A program made the position numbers and the translations under genes. The notes beneath the pieces are model-generated. The model was not told where the DNA came from, searched no databases, and saw only the letters and a program-made list of their open reading frames with translations. DNA of 64,000 nt. It comes from Diphasiastrum complanatum. Taxonomy: Eukaryota > Streptophyta > Lycopodiopsida > Lycopodiales > Lycopodiaceae. Within the stretch, counting starts at the first letter, position 1. Each line of letters opens with the position of its first letter. This document shows, piece by piece, positions 24,146 to 37,025 of this stretch. The stretch spans positions 33,300,416 to 33,364,415 of the forward strand of contig CM055110.1 of the NCBI GenBank assembly GCA_029204225.1. The letters are read 5' to 3'.

Positions 24146-24209
24146 AAATTTACAATGCATAATATAGCTCATGAATAAACAATGAAAAACTAAGAAACAA
24201 AACTATCTC

Positions 24210-24211
<2 letters not shown>

Positions 24212-24288
<77 letters not shown>
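24212..24288 (+). repeat. (CT)n microsatellite
   Basis: 77-base CT run. The equivalent tract in copy B (44840-44868) is 29 bases long. Confidence 0.97.
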
Positions 24289-24291
<3 letters not shown>

Positions 24292-24468
24292 AGCTTTTCT
24301 TCAAAATTTAGAATGCTTAACATACCTTATGCATTTGCTTGGATTGCCTCCTTTCCTTCAAAACTACATAGCGTTTTTCTACAAAAGCCAACAATGAACA
24401 ATCATTCACTAACCAACCAATAAACAAATCAATAAACAATGAAAAATTAACATACAAAATTATCTCAT

Positions 24469-24473
24469 CTCTC

Positions 24474-24535
<62 letters not shown>
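24469..24535 (+). repeat. (CT)n microsatellite with one interruption
   Basis: About 67 bases, interrupted once by CCC near 24482. The equivalent in copy B is a pure run at 45044-45155. It leads into CCCCCAAAGCTTTTG and then the palindrome cluster. Confidence 0.95.
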
Positions 24536-24537
<2 letters not shown>

Positions 24538-24639
24538 CCAAAGCTTTTGTTTCAAAAGCTTTTCTTCATGAAATCTATTTGCAAATGCAGTCGAGGCCCC
24601 CACCTTTTCCATTTCGCGGGTTTTTTTTTTGTTAAAATA

Positions 24640-25060
24640 TTTTTGTGTGGCACTGCCACGCGTGGTAGTGCCATGCCCCAAAAAAAAATTTCCAGAAAAC
24701 TTGCCAAGGCGTGGCAAGCTTTTGCTTGCTGGTAAAATTTGCCACGCGTGGCAAATTTCAAAAGCTTTTTTAAGAATTTTGCCACGTGTGGCAAAATTCA
24801 GCATTCTGGAAAAAAATGCCACTCGTGCCAAGTTTTCAGAATTTCAAGCGTGGCAGTGCCACACGTGGCATTACCATACATGGCAGTGCCACGCGAATTT
24901 AAAATTCGAATTGCTTTGAGCCCCACCCAAAAAAAAAATTCTGTTCGGAAGAAGAGCCGGTGACGAAAAACTTTGATGGCGTGGCAGTGCCACGCGTTCA
25001 TTGCCACGTAGTTTGCCACGTGATTGCCATGAACATTGCCATGCAAGGGCCATCGGGTCA
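24640..25060. repeat. Cluster of GCCACGCGTGGC-type palindromes, copy A
   Basis: About a dozen variants of the 12-base palindrome GCCACGCGTGGC or its TGGCAGTGCCACG half-site in 420 bases. Two are extended palindromes: GCCACGCGTGGC with AAATTT on both sides (24735-24758), and GCCACGTGTGGC with AATTTT and AAAATT (24775-24798). The motif contains CGCG and CACGTG-like cores known as CAMTA and bZIP/bHLH binding sites in plants, but no gene start is evident. Open frames here on both strands are by-products of the motif. Conserved in copy B at 45270-45690. Confidence 0.8.
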
Positions 25061-26738
25061 AATCTGGTCACCATCTTATGTGTGTGGCAATGGGCCTATA
25101 TTTGTAGTTGTGATCCTATTGATACAACATCCATGCCATGAAGAATCGTGGATCTCGCCAGATCCGAAACACAAGCACATGAAGACATTGGTCACGATTC
25201 TACACCTACATATGGTAATTCTGCCTACAACTGAAAATTGTTTCTATCCATATTACACAACCAACTGGAATCCGTTTTGGCAACGGATCTATAAAGGTGT
25301 TAGGTAAATTGTGGTAAATTGCTAACATACCGAAAGTTCCTATCGGTAGATAGTCATAGAACAAATAATGGAACTATAGCAGATTAACTTGACATATCAA
25401 AATCTAACTAATAACCATTCACAAAGTGCAATAAAATTGAGTAACATGATTGCATTCCACGTCTCTGTTATTACAATACAATACAATAAAATGGCAGAGT
25501 CTAACCATCACATAAACTAGAATTTCCATTACATCAAGGATCGTACCAAGGAAAAAGACATTACTCAAGTTACATTCCATCTTAACATTGAAATATACAT
25601 GATTTAGACAGTGAAGGCAGTGACACAATTCTACACAAAAATTACTCAAAAGGTCTTAAGCAAGGCACTCCTACTTGCAGCCTATAGCTTGACATAAACT
25701 TGTATCACAACTCATAGAATGCTCGGCTCTAACCCTTTTGATGCTTGATCACACTTTTGCTATCTAGTGTAAAACCAAGAGTCCCCTTTGCAACTACAAG
25801 TTCCCTATTTATACAATCCTGAACTCACCATTCCCACAACACCGCAAAAGACCGCCACTGTTTTGTATGCAGTTCTCTCGTGGTTGGTACAACTTCCATT
25901 GCTAAGACCGCATCAAGATCGCAATCGCCACACATGCGGTTGCTTTTGGTCCGTTCAACTTCCATTCCTCTTTACCCGAATATCATCTTTCCATTCTAAA
26001 TCAACAACCCTAAAAACAATCTTTTTGGTGCTTTTTGTCCTATCGACACATTACTAAACACACCCTAGTCATCCCTATAGCAATTTATCCTAATCCATCT
26101 ACCTAACAACATTAATACGACTAAAGGTCTAAGTTTACAAAAAATCTTATACATACAAAATACCTTAAAATGGCCCATCTAACAGGTAAGTTGGCTTATT
26201 TTGGCAGCTCTAATAATGTTGTAGTAGACACAGTTGTAGGCGAACCTATCCCACTCAAAATACTTCCAACTGGTGCCAATTCAAAATGTCGTAATACATG
26301 TAACAACAACTGATCCTTATCATTCACAAATATTGACACCAAATGTGGTGTTCGACCGGTCAGCATGATGTGATTCAAACATTCCCTGGTTACCAATATA
26401 TAATTGCTGGAGGGTTTACGGATATCAAGGAAACCCTAGTTAGATTATTCATTTATAAGTGAGAGGGATTTGACACCTGCGTGTGTAAGTCCAAGCCGAT
26501 GATGACATAGTTATTTGATTAGTTAAAAGTTAATAACATGACTTGAGGTCTTTTTGTGCAATTAAATGTTGTTAGGCCTAATAGTCAAGTTAGTGAATAA
26601 AAAAATGCAGAAGACCAATGGATACCAAGAATATATCGGGAATATCAATGGATCTTGATGCATCCCTCTGCAAAAGACTCATTCAGAAAAAAAAAAAGAT
26701 CGGATAACATATAAAGAAGCTCTTGGAAAGGCAGGATA
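25061..26738. repeat. Module spacer, copy A
   Basis: Non-coding; parallels 45.69-47.36 kb of copy B by eye. No gene or RNA recognised. Several short open frames on both strands lack conservation of frame between the two copies. Confidence 0.6.
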
Positions 26739-27866
26739 ATGGACTTTAAAGTATCACCTGCCGGTCAATCTATCACGAAAGTTTTAGTTCAACATGCTTA
26801 TCTTCACAATGAGCTCAACATTCATGATCTGAATCCAAATGATGGAAGGAAATGCAATTGTAAGTTTTCAGATTCAATTTCTTTAGATTTAGCATTTTAT
26901 TTAGATGTTTTTGTTGGTTTTGCAGATTTGTATCCATCAAATTTTGTTGAATGGCAATCAGTTCAATCGATTGCAGGAATAATCGATGTCATATATTCAG
27001 AGATCAATATTTTATAATATAAAGGTCATTCTCCAAAATCACTTTTAGAGTTAGGAGTTTTCTTTTATGATCACACCTATTTTCCTGATAAAAATGGTTT
27101 AGTTGGTAGATTAGAGCCATATCCTCTACCATATTTTTCGAGTAAGGAATGGATTTCTCCTGATGTAGCAATTTCAGAAAGTTTTCGATCCAGGCTATAT
27201 ATTGATATTCAGAGTATATTCAAATGTAGCACTAGATCAAAGAATAATAGATTAAGTTGTTATCTACCTTTTACTATTTTTGTTGATTTTTCTTCTAAAT
27301 GCAATGTTGGGAGAACAAAAACAATGTTTATCTGTAAGGACTTGAGTGCTGATATAATTGCCGAGTTGTTGGATGATGGTTGGGTTACAAAACAAAATCA
27401 GCAAGTTGAGTGCAAAGTATGTTACTCATCCATGACATTTAGATATCACATTGAAAAACAAATGCTCACTTTGCTGTTGTATTATAGAAGATGGATTAAA
27501 TGCAAAAATGTTTGGAAGCCACTTGATCAAGATTTTGGTATAAACCCTAAGAGCAAGTTTAGATAACAGTGAAAAGAAATGACAACATTCTTGCAATGGT
27601 TGAGGTCGAGGAAGATTGGTGTCTCAATCACATTCGATCAGAACTAGACATGTTGTAATTCGATCTACCTCAGTACAATCAATTTCGATTGAATTGTGTA
27701 AAGGTGTTATGCCATATAAAAATATTCTTTTTTTTCTATTTCTAAGTGAATCGGTTTCATAAAATATATAACTAAAACAATTTCTCTTGTGCAGGTAAGA
27801 GTAAGGCAGGAAGAGCATATAAAATGCAAAGACATTGGAACATCCATCGAAATTGAAGATCCATAG
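26739..27866 (+). pseudogene. Orphan three-exon gene relic
   Basis: Unrecognised plus-strand gene with good exon structure. Exon 1 (26739-26859) starts MDFKVSPAGQSITKVLVQHA. A GTAAGT donor and TTTTGCAG acceptor (26925) join it in frame to exon 2, which reads PSNFVEWQSVQSIAGIIDV and is open to 27566 except for a TAA at 27015. After a shift at about 27566 the reading goes on (DNILAMVEVEEDWCLNHI, TAA at 27658) to a GTGTTA donor. Exon 3 (27795-27866) reads VRVRQEEHIKCKDIGTSIEI and ends in TAG. Roughly 300 residues in all, mostly soluble-looking, no signal peptide or membrane segment. Its sister in copy B keeps only exon 1. Three lesions argue for a pseudogene; the long open stretch argues that it was a real gene recently. 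Confidence 0.6.
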
Positions 27867-29085
27867 ATTATGAACTATAGAATTTTGTATTATGTAATAT
27901 AATTTTTTGTATACATCATTTTTGAAAACATACGAACCACTTTTTCTATGAGGCTCTTTCATTTCTATGATCTCCATTTCCATGGTGCAAAACACAATGT
28001 AATTGCAACTGGATAATATGAGTTTTTGATAGCAAGATTTATTGTCTCCTGCAGGAAATGCACTATCTCCATTGGGGAGATCTTCAGTCACTTGAACTCC
28101 AATGATCACTACAATCGACGCTTGCCCTTGTTGATGTCTTGTATATATTGGTTGTATTTTTTGTCTTCATTGCCTTGGTCTATATTGTCCTTGTCTTGGC
28201 ATATTTGAATATGTTCAAAAAATGAACTAATGAAAGCTTTGTTGTAACAAAACTAAGTTTGTGGCATGTTTGGATTGGTTGTGGCAAAGATTCCATCAGA
28301 TCATCTTTCTGAACTTATCCAAAAAACGACCATGGTAAAGGCAAGGCAGACCAAGGCTATGAAAAACAAACATGTCGAAAAACCATCGAAATTGATGATG
28401 AATGAATCATTACTTAAATTAGTAATAGGAAAAAAAATAAGTAAGAACAACTATAGGAAAACCGTAAATATATTTCTATTAAAAAATTTTGTACATGTGT
28501 CTCATCTACATCAAGTGAGATGAATATTTAATCAGTATCAACTATCTATGATATGAGTTTTCGATAACAAGATTCATTGTCTCCTGCAGGAAATGCACTA
28601 TCTATATTGGGGAGATCTTCAGTAACTTGAACTCCAGTGATCACTACAATCGATGCTTGCCCTTGCTGAAGTCTTGTATATATCGGTTGTATTTTTGGTC
28701 TTCATTGCCTTGGTCTGTATTGTCCTTTTCTTGGCATATTTGGACATGTTCATATGATGCTCTGATCAAAGCTTTGTTGCAGCAAATCTAAGTGAACTAA
28801 TGTTGCATGTTTGGATTGGTTGTGGCAAAGGTTCCATCAGATCATCATTCTGAACTTATCCAAAAAAGACCATGGTAAAGGCAAGGCAGACCAAGGCTAT
28901 GAAAAACAACATGTTGAAAAACAGTAGAAATTGAAGATGAATGAATCATAATCTGAATTGATAATAGGAAAAAAAACAAGTAAGAACAACCATAGAAATA
29001 TTGTAAGTATATTTCTATTAAAGTTTTCTATACATGTGTCTCATCCACATCAAGTGAGACAAATATTTAATCAGTATCAACTATC
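27867..29085 (-). repeat. Tandem repeats carrying extra copies of the C48 relic's last exon
   Basis: Two direct repeats of about 540 bases (28.02-28.55 and 28.56-29.09 kb). Each carries a minus-strand piece reading SPMEIVHFLQETI or SPIEIVHFLQET, which matches the last exon of the peptidase-like relic at 29086-29229, plus a downstream stretch with CCATGGTAAAGGCAAGGCAG. With the true last exon this makes three copies. They have stops and no preceding exons, so they are exon-level duplications. Copy B shows the same arrangement. Confidence 0.65.
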
Positions 29086-30047
29086 TATGATCTCTAAATC
29101 CATTTATCCAGTTGGAAGTAGCTTGTGTGGAGAACACTCGGCCACTGCAACTGGATATGAATTTTTGATCACTAGCTTTATGGTCTCCTACTTGAAGTGT
29201 ATTATCTCCATTGGGGAGACCTTCGGGCATTTAAACTAAAAAAAAAACATAAACACAATTGAAGGTAATTAATTAAAGATCAGTTAATAGGAATTTGTAT
29301 ATCAAAAAAACAAAAACATAATTAAAAGTAATTATTCGAATATTACGCCTTCCAGATTTGGAAGTCCATCATGTAATGCAAGCCAACTGAAAAAGTGTTT
29401 GGCATTGCATACAGTATACCAACCACAACTGACAGAATCAACCTGTTGGGAGGATGGCAGATCCAAATTTGAACATTATTTCATTGAATATCGAATCAGC
29501 GCTCACTTTATGAAAGTAAACCAATCAATAACTACAAGGGCGCATTGAACCAATATTCAAAAATTTATACCTCTACATCAACCATTTTCAGCTTGCATAT
29601 GCTTTTGCATTTGGTACTGGAAAGAGTTCTAGTATTTTCTGTATATGGGTCCTAGAAATTTTGTGTGTGTGTGTAATAGAGTTCACCTTTAAACAAATTG
29701 GATTACACACACCCTCATCATTGATGTACAAGGACAACACACATAAGCACTGAAATCAGAAAACAATAAATTTATGAGAATCAATGTGAAATCAAAATTC
29801 ATATAAATAATTCAATAAAATAAAATCGACACTTACTTTGATATGTATGGCAACACGAGATTTGGAGTTCCCAGTCTGACGTATTGAAGCATATCATCAT
29901 GCAGACTTTTGAAATCAGGGAAACCAAATGTAGCCATGTTTTGGAAGACCTCCATCTAGTACTGAATTGCCCCACCACCTACATTGTCCCCTAGTATTTT
30001 ATTCCTACTTTCTAATTCACCAGTATCTAAACTAGAAAGGGGGTATG
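29086..30047 (-). pseudogene. C48 (Ulp1-type) peptidase-like gene relic, copy A
   Basis: Minus-strand multi-exon relic. From right to left: a leader exon (29837 to about 30047) with NMATFGFPDFKSLHDDMLQY, preceded by an in-frame TAG and ending at a GTAAGT donor; an exon with VLSLYINDEG and CNPICLK; a piece KILELFPVPNAKA with a one-base deletion after it; an exon (about 29347-29444) with VDSVSCGWYTVCNAKHFF; and a last exon (29086-29229) with CPKVSPMEII and two TAG stops. The VDSVSCGW box resembles the catalytic Q-D-x-x-x-C-G box of C48 peptidases, which remove SUMO-like tags and are often carried by plant transposons. The Cys is present here; copy B has Tyr instead. Family assignment rests on this box plus a weak His region, so it is moderate. 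It ends at the breakpoint 30047. Confidence 0.5.
29486..29558. repeat. Small palindromic element, GAATATCG/CAATATTC ends
   Basis: 73 bases with imperfect inverted ends GAATATCGAATCAGCGC and GCGCATTGAACCAATATTC, lying in the intron before the VDSVSCGW exon. Similar ends occur at 48915-48985 and 50561-50723. Confidence 0.45.
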
Positions 30048-30590
<543 letters not shown>

Positions 30591-30599
30591 TATTTATGG

Positions 30600-30845
30600 T
30601 AATGGCCATTACCTTCTTGCAAACAATCTTCTATCCCATGCAAGGAGCAAACACGTCAAAGTAGCTCATCACTTTGTAAGAGAGAAAGTAATTGGGAGGG
30701 AGATCTTATTGGAGCATGTTGGATCTTCAAATTGTGTTGTAGATCTTCTCACCAAGCCATTGCTCAAGAATGCATTTTTCAAGATGAGATCTAATCTTGG
30801 CTTAATCTCAAAGTCTATGGTGAATAGGTAGATATATTTTAAGGA
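30600..30845 (+). pseudogene. Copia RNase H C-terminus, copy B
   Basis: About 75 codons matching the end of the plus copia polyprotein: LLSHARSKHVKVAHHF, EHVGSSNCVVDLLTKPLLKN and MRSNLGLISKSMVNR then TAG at 30829. Nothing of the element upstream remains; it is joined directly to copy-A junction sequence. Followed by the LTR-like tail. Confidence 0.9.
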
Positions 30846-31816
30846 GTGTGAAAAGTCGTAAAACATATCTTCATGTGTTGAATTTGGGGGATATGCTCAC
30901 CTTATTTCTTGTAAATATTTTATTGTACATTAGGGTATGTGAAGTGAGCACATAACCTGCTAGAAGAGGTTGAATTTAAGTTAGGTAGATTCAATTTTGA
31001 TGTCATGCAAAATATTAGATGACATGCAATGTTAGTCAGAATGCATGCATGCAAAATGCAAATCAATTTACATAATCTACACATGTCTAGGTAGCTTAGG
31101 GACCTGACATGCAATCAGTGCATGCAACATCCAAATCAGTTTACATAATCTACACATGTCTAGGTAGCTTAGGGAGCTGACATGCAATCCATGCAATATC
31201 CATGCATGCAGTTTTACATGTGGATCTATGATATATGAGTTAATTGGAAGATGTGGACATTCCATGCAAATCCACTGTAGAAACTCAAGCCTCATTGATG
31301 TAGGGAAACTTTGGCTTGTTTTGCCATATTGTGAATACTGAGATTTTGGTGTTTTGGGCTCATCCTCTACCCGAGTTTTTTGGTTATCATTTTATCTCGC
31401 TACCCGAGAGCAGCCTATTTTTCCCATAACGAGCACTTAGAATTCTTTCTGATAGCTATCTATCATAGTGAAGAGTTAGTTTTTCCAGTCTGTGGTATGC
31501 CATTGTGCTCTTGCCTTGGACTTTTCAACTAAACTATTCTTTGATCATTCTCGTGCAATCACAACACCCCATAAAGATCCTGTAGGGTGCTAAAAACTTC
31601 ATAATAAGTTGATTGGGGGTACTTTGTTGTAAACGTACTGGTTGTCAACTAATATTTTGGTTTTACTTTGACATCTGGTAACATCAAAGGTTTTGGTAAT
31701 ATCGTACTGGCGACAATATAGTTGTTACAAACTTGATTGATACCAATTCCGAGTTAGAAGTGTATATGTTTTATTTTGGTAAATGTAGCCAAGAATTTTA
31801 TAGAACTAAGACTGAA
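30846..31816 (+). repeat. LTR-like 3' tail of plus copia, copy B
   Basis: Starts TGTGAAAAGTCGTAAAACAT; parallels 7012-7970, including two units of the 73-base tandem repeat near 31070-31190. Confidence 0.6.
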
Positions 31817-33470
31817 CATGGCAAAGACCCTCAATAATTTTTACATTTCCTTGGTCTAATCGACGTAAATATCTTTTAGTTATAGTCAGTCTCTTAGGTT
31901 TCGTAACTGTTTGGACAATGTTATATTTGCCCTATGAGATCAGAATTCAATTAATAGTAATCAATAACAAATATGAAAATTCTAACATATTGAACATCTG
32001 TTGGAAGAAAGATAAGAAGAAAGTCTACATAGCAGATAGATCAAACTATTGATTACTTCTCGTAAAACTCATACATCAAATGACACACTCTCAACTAGTT
32101 ATATTGCAAAGCGGTTTGTAGATGCAGCTTAAAAAATAACATGGTTGTTAACATGACATCAAATGACACACTCTCACCTAGTTATAGTGCATAGAGGTTT
32201 GTAAACAATGCTTGAGAAATGACATGGATATTAACATGACCAGTCACTGGGCTGGGTTTACATCTTCAGAATAGTTTGGCCCCAATTAATAGAATTTGCC
32301 TTTACGATGTCAATTTTAATACATCAGACAAAGTTAGCTCATTTAAACTTCTATATCATATACAAAAAATCTAAACTGCACATCAAATGTATAGTTTATT
32401 ACAAAGTAGGGCTCCACACACTTTATAATCTACAATCATTCTCTAATTTGCCATTAATTTAAGACATTTAGAATGAAAGAGAATGGCATTTAGGATGAAA
32501 TAGTAATTAATGTTCAATGATATAATTGGCCTATTCCCTTTTCAATTTAGATTCTGCAAAATTGCACCAACACTTAGATGCATATTCTAGAACATTTTGC
32601 ATTCAAATTAAGATCAAAGATCAACCAAACAATTTCTGTAATAGATATAAAAATCTGCAAGTTTGGGACTTCTATGTGGATTCCTTTGAAAACCATGAAA
32701 ACCATTAAAAATTAATATTGAGTCATCAAAAGTTTGTATTTCCTAAACCTTAACAACTCAAAACTAAACTTTGAAGATTGTCATAAACCTGGTAATCCTT
32801 AAAAGGTTTTCTACAAAAAATAACAACTCTATCCTATGTACTGATATTCCAAAAAATCAACAAACATTTGCAAAAGGAAAAAATAAACAAATAAACAAGT
32901 AAATATAGATGAATATGCATGGAAAGAAACTAAACACCCAAAACATGACCTATGCTGGATGTCTACAATTTGTGATGAGATAACAAATGACTATCATACC
33001 ACATGAATTAACTCGTGCACTGAATTTAGTCATAAATCACAAATTGCATCTATAAGCTATTGCTGACAAATAGAACTAGGTGCACCCCAAAACTGCAAAA
33101 AGGAAATGTGGCTTGTCGCCTGTTGTGATGTTGTTGTTTGATTACTTTTACTGTAACCTCCACCTATCCAAAAAAGAAGGAACGAATTTCTATGTTGGTC
33201 ACATGATAAGTCTTAGAAGCTTTCCCACACAAGCATATGGTCATAATGAAACTCTTTCCAATCATTTGGTACTATTTAAATATGCTATGTGCCATTTTAG
33301 AATTTAATAAGTAGGGAAAAAGGATGCATAGGCCTTTTCATTTGTGTACTTGGCTCAAGAACCCTAACATCATTTTAAGGAATGAGTGTTTATCTAAGCC
33401 TTGTTGACATGTGATATTGTTGTATTTGACATGCGATATTAGTGTACTTCTTGTGATAATCTGCTAATAT
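31817..33470 (+). repeat. Forward arm, copy B
   Basis: The most complete forward arm. The part from GATGCAGCTT (32121) to GTGATAATC (33467) is matched in reverse complement by 39222-40600, giving arms of about 1.35 kb separated by about 5.75 kb. No coding potential. Confidence 0.8.
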
Positions 33471-34142
33471 ACATTGCCATCTCTTGATATAACACTAAGT
33501 GTAATATTATCATTGGTTAGAGATCAAGGCATTATTAGTCACAGGTAGGCTATGATAGATCGATGACATGCAATGCATGGTAAAGAGTAATTCATGGCTA
33601 TGATGAGTACATGCTTTAGATCAAGTTATCATCCATAAACCCATGCTACAATATATGATTACAACGTGAATGAGAATGGGATGTTTAGTGAGGTTGATTT
33701 TCATGACATTGAATTCACCCACTTTAGATAATAATTATCAAGGCCTTTCTAGATTGTAGAGCCATGGCTCTAATTGCAGTGGATCCGATGTAAAATTTAC
33801 AACTTTCTTTCAATAGGCCAAGGCTATTTATTATGGGCTTTACGGACATAATGCCCTCGAGCATGAGGATGCATGCAATTGTGATTAAATCATATAATGA
33901 TTAAACATGCATAGTTTAATCATTATATTAGTGTAAAGAACACAGATAAACACTAAGAAATATAAATTATTTGATGTACTTTTCCTGCTAATGGCTAAAG
34001 TAGCAGGAACTAAGAATTAGTGCTTTCTAATTTGAATACTCCTGCTGGAACTGGTTTTAGGGGGAATTACTCATTTGGAATTCAGCACCGTCGCTTTTGG
34101 TTTGAAATTTTTCTCCTCCAGCTAATGTCGTCTCTAGTGTCT
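33471..34142 (+). repeat. Module spacer upstream of S1-like copy B
   Basis: Non-coding, parallel to 976-1780. Contains the stretch deleted from copy A. Confidence 0.6.
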
Positions 34143-34150
34143 TTTATAAA
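34143..34150 (+). promoter_or_regulatory. TATA-like box before S1-like copy B
   Basis: TTTATAAA immediately before GCATG and the CT run; same position and context as 9333 in copy A. The CT expansion has pushed it about 210 bases from the first usable ATG (34363). Confidence 0.45.
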
Positions 34151-34154
34151 GCAT

Positions 34155-34731
<577 letters not shown>

Positions 34732-35653
34732 TTATAATGAAGGGCGAACTGCCCATAACAGAGACGATGAGGAGGCGACATTCTGAGGGAACGCATCCTT
34801 TTGGGACCCAAGTCTCTTTGTTGTTAACTAGTTTTTATGTGTAGGTGTGATAGCATACATTACTATCCTTAACACTCCCACTTAATGGAGTATTCACACC
34901 ATTAATTATCACAGTAATACTATCTAACATGATCTTGTACAGATCTTATTTAGTTTAGCATTATTATATTATGATAGTGTTGTCACTGCTCCCACTTCAC
35001 GTGAAAGCACATTGGTTTTGTTTTGATCTTGGGTCTTCATGGTCTATGTCAAGAACTTCATGTGGGCTATGTTGCAAACATCAGTGCTTTCCAAACATCT
35101 GCACATGGCCTCTTATCCAGCTTTCTGACATCTGCAAGAAGGTCCACTTTGATCATTAATTGTATATTTGTTGCTTGCTTCAACAACTTGATTTGATCCT
35201 GCTCCTCTTTGGTCTGTGCTTCTAAACTGCTTCTTCATGTGGACTACGGTAGAAGACGTCTCTTCCTTCACCTGCACACAGACTTTGCTTTAATTCAACT
35301 TTCTGGCATCTTCAAAGAGCTAGCTTTGATCATTGTTTTCTTGATTAGTTGCTTGTTTTAGCAACTCTTAGTTGATTGTTGGTTGACTGCTGGTTGATGC
35401 AGTTCACTTTGTTTGATTGTTTCACTTCTCATAAGCCTTCAGTATAGGTGGAGTAGCATCTTCATAGGAGGAATTGCATTCACCACCAAATCCCAAAGAT
35501 CTTTCTCCTCTAAAACCATTTGCATTTTAAACTTCCACAAATGAAAATTATGCCCATCAAATTCTGGAAACAAACCTAAATACAATTAAAAAAAATCAGA
35601 TCTGAAACAAGATCAGTAGAATGTCAAAATAATCAGAATGCATGTGAGAGGGC

Positions 35654-35667
35654 TGGCTCTGATACCA
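35654..35667 (-). promoter_or_regulatory. Primer binding site (initiator-Met tRNA type)
   Basis: Minus strand TGGTATCAGAGCCA, directly after the LTR end TATCA. TGGTATCAGAGC is the usual plant LTR-element site complementary to initiator methionine tRNA. It is the only clear such site in the window. Confidence 0.85.
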
Positions 35668-35767
35668 TGATACATTTCAGGAGATCAACGCAAGCAGGAG
35701 GAGAGGGAGAGAGAGCGGAAAGAGAAACACGTAAACTAACTACATTCTTATTCATTTGATTCTCTTT

Positions 35768-37025
35768 AGCTCCGCTGGCACAGTCATTGTTGGCTTCCAC
35801 AGGAGATTCGTGCTCCTGAACTCTCGATGTATAGCTCAGGACTTCTTCATGTCTTGTTGTCCAGCATCCTATTTACGCCTCCTAAGTTGCCTCCCTAGTT
35901 GTAAATGATCCTTGTATCTTTGTCATGTGTTGTCAACTGCCGATAGCCTGTCATTGAAGCTTATAATCCCATCGTTCAGTCGATGTGCTTAACAAAGTGT
36001 GGCTCCCTTTTTCCCCTCAGTCGTTGTGTTGTGATTCCACCCAGAAGTCAGGTAATGTCCAGATCCCCAAGATGTCTTAGTTAGATAAGTATGTCTTGCG
36101 ATTGTTACACGTGCAATCTGCAGGTTAATGGTCTGTCTTTGGTTTTTAATTCGAATTAAACTGGACATGGACTTAGCATAAAATAAATAGCAAATCCACT
36201 GCTGCAACTTGCATCAAGTAAAGGATTTTTAGCCAGAGAAACCTAATACAAGAATAGACATGGTCTGTCTGAAGTGTGCTACTATCTTGTTGTGCTCTTA
36301 ATTGCTATATGTTTATAGATTGACGTCTTTTGCAATCTAAGTTATAGTAAAATTAGAATCTATATAACCTTGGTTGTACCAGCAATGTCAGTGGAGGTTG
36401 GAGAATGCATACATTGTTATGAGCATCTATTTGCGTATATGACGACAAAACTTATCGTTTTCTTGCTACCTTTCACGGCATGAAGGAAATCCGAATCTAG
36501 ACTGGGTTGTCAAACCAACTGGAATCTGGTTACTATACAAAAATGGTAGGGGGGGGAAGTTTTGTGCCTTGGATGTGATACACAAGTTGATTGTTGACGA
36601 TGCAAAGGTGATCTTCAACTTTGTGATAATATTTTTGTGCAGTTAAACTATACAACTGTTGTTCTTCCTCAACGTGCCTTAGGTAGATAGTGTACCATAC
36701 AATATTCAATGTTAAGATTATGAGGTAAGCATTGTAAGAACCAGAAAGCTTAAATCAATCAAGGTTATCATTACTATTAGTGTATAGAGTAAACACTACT
36801 GCCTGCTTGGTACATTCTCTGCATATTGACAATTCTTTTCTTAACTATTTCACCGGCAATGTTGTTCTAACTGTTTATCTGGCTATGTGCGTATTTCAAC
36901 CTGGCATATAATTAGACACAAGGCCTATATCATAGGTTGTAATATCTTAGCTGTACTTGTTTGTTGGCAAGTCTTATCACTACCATGATTGGATTTACGC
37001 CTGGAGTAAATGAGTACTCATCTAG
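35768..37025 (+). repeat. Module spacer downstream of S1-like copy B
   Basis: Starts AGCTCCGCTGGCACAGTC; parallels 9895-11148 by eye. No gene recognised. Confidence 0.6.

Noticed and set aside
24640-25060. CRISPR array
   Set aside because: The repeats are short, variable palindromes without uniform unique spacers, and the context is a plant genome.
24460-25074. Several overlapping open frames on both strands with repeated CHAWQ, VAVPRVAVP or ATRGSAT patterns
   Set aside because: They arise from the GCCACGCGTGGC palindromes and run in many frames at once; no single frame is favoured between the two module copies.
27624-28109. Minus-strand 161-codon open frame
   Set aside because: It runs antisense across exon 3 of the orphan gene and the tandem exon repeat, has no recognisable domain and is not conserved in copy B.
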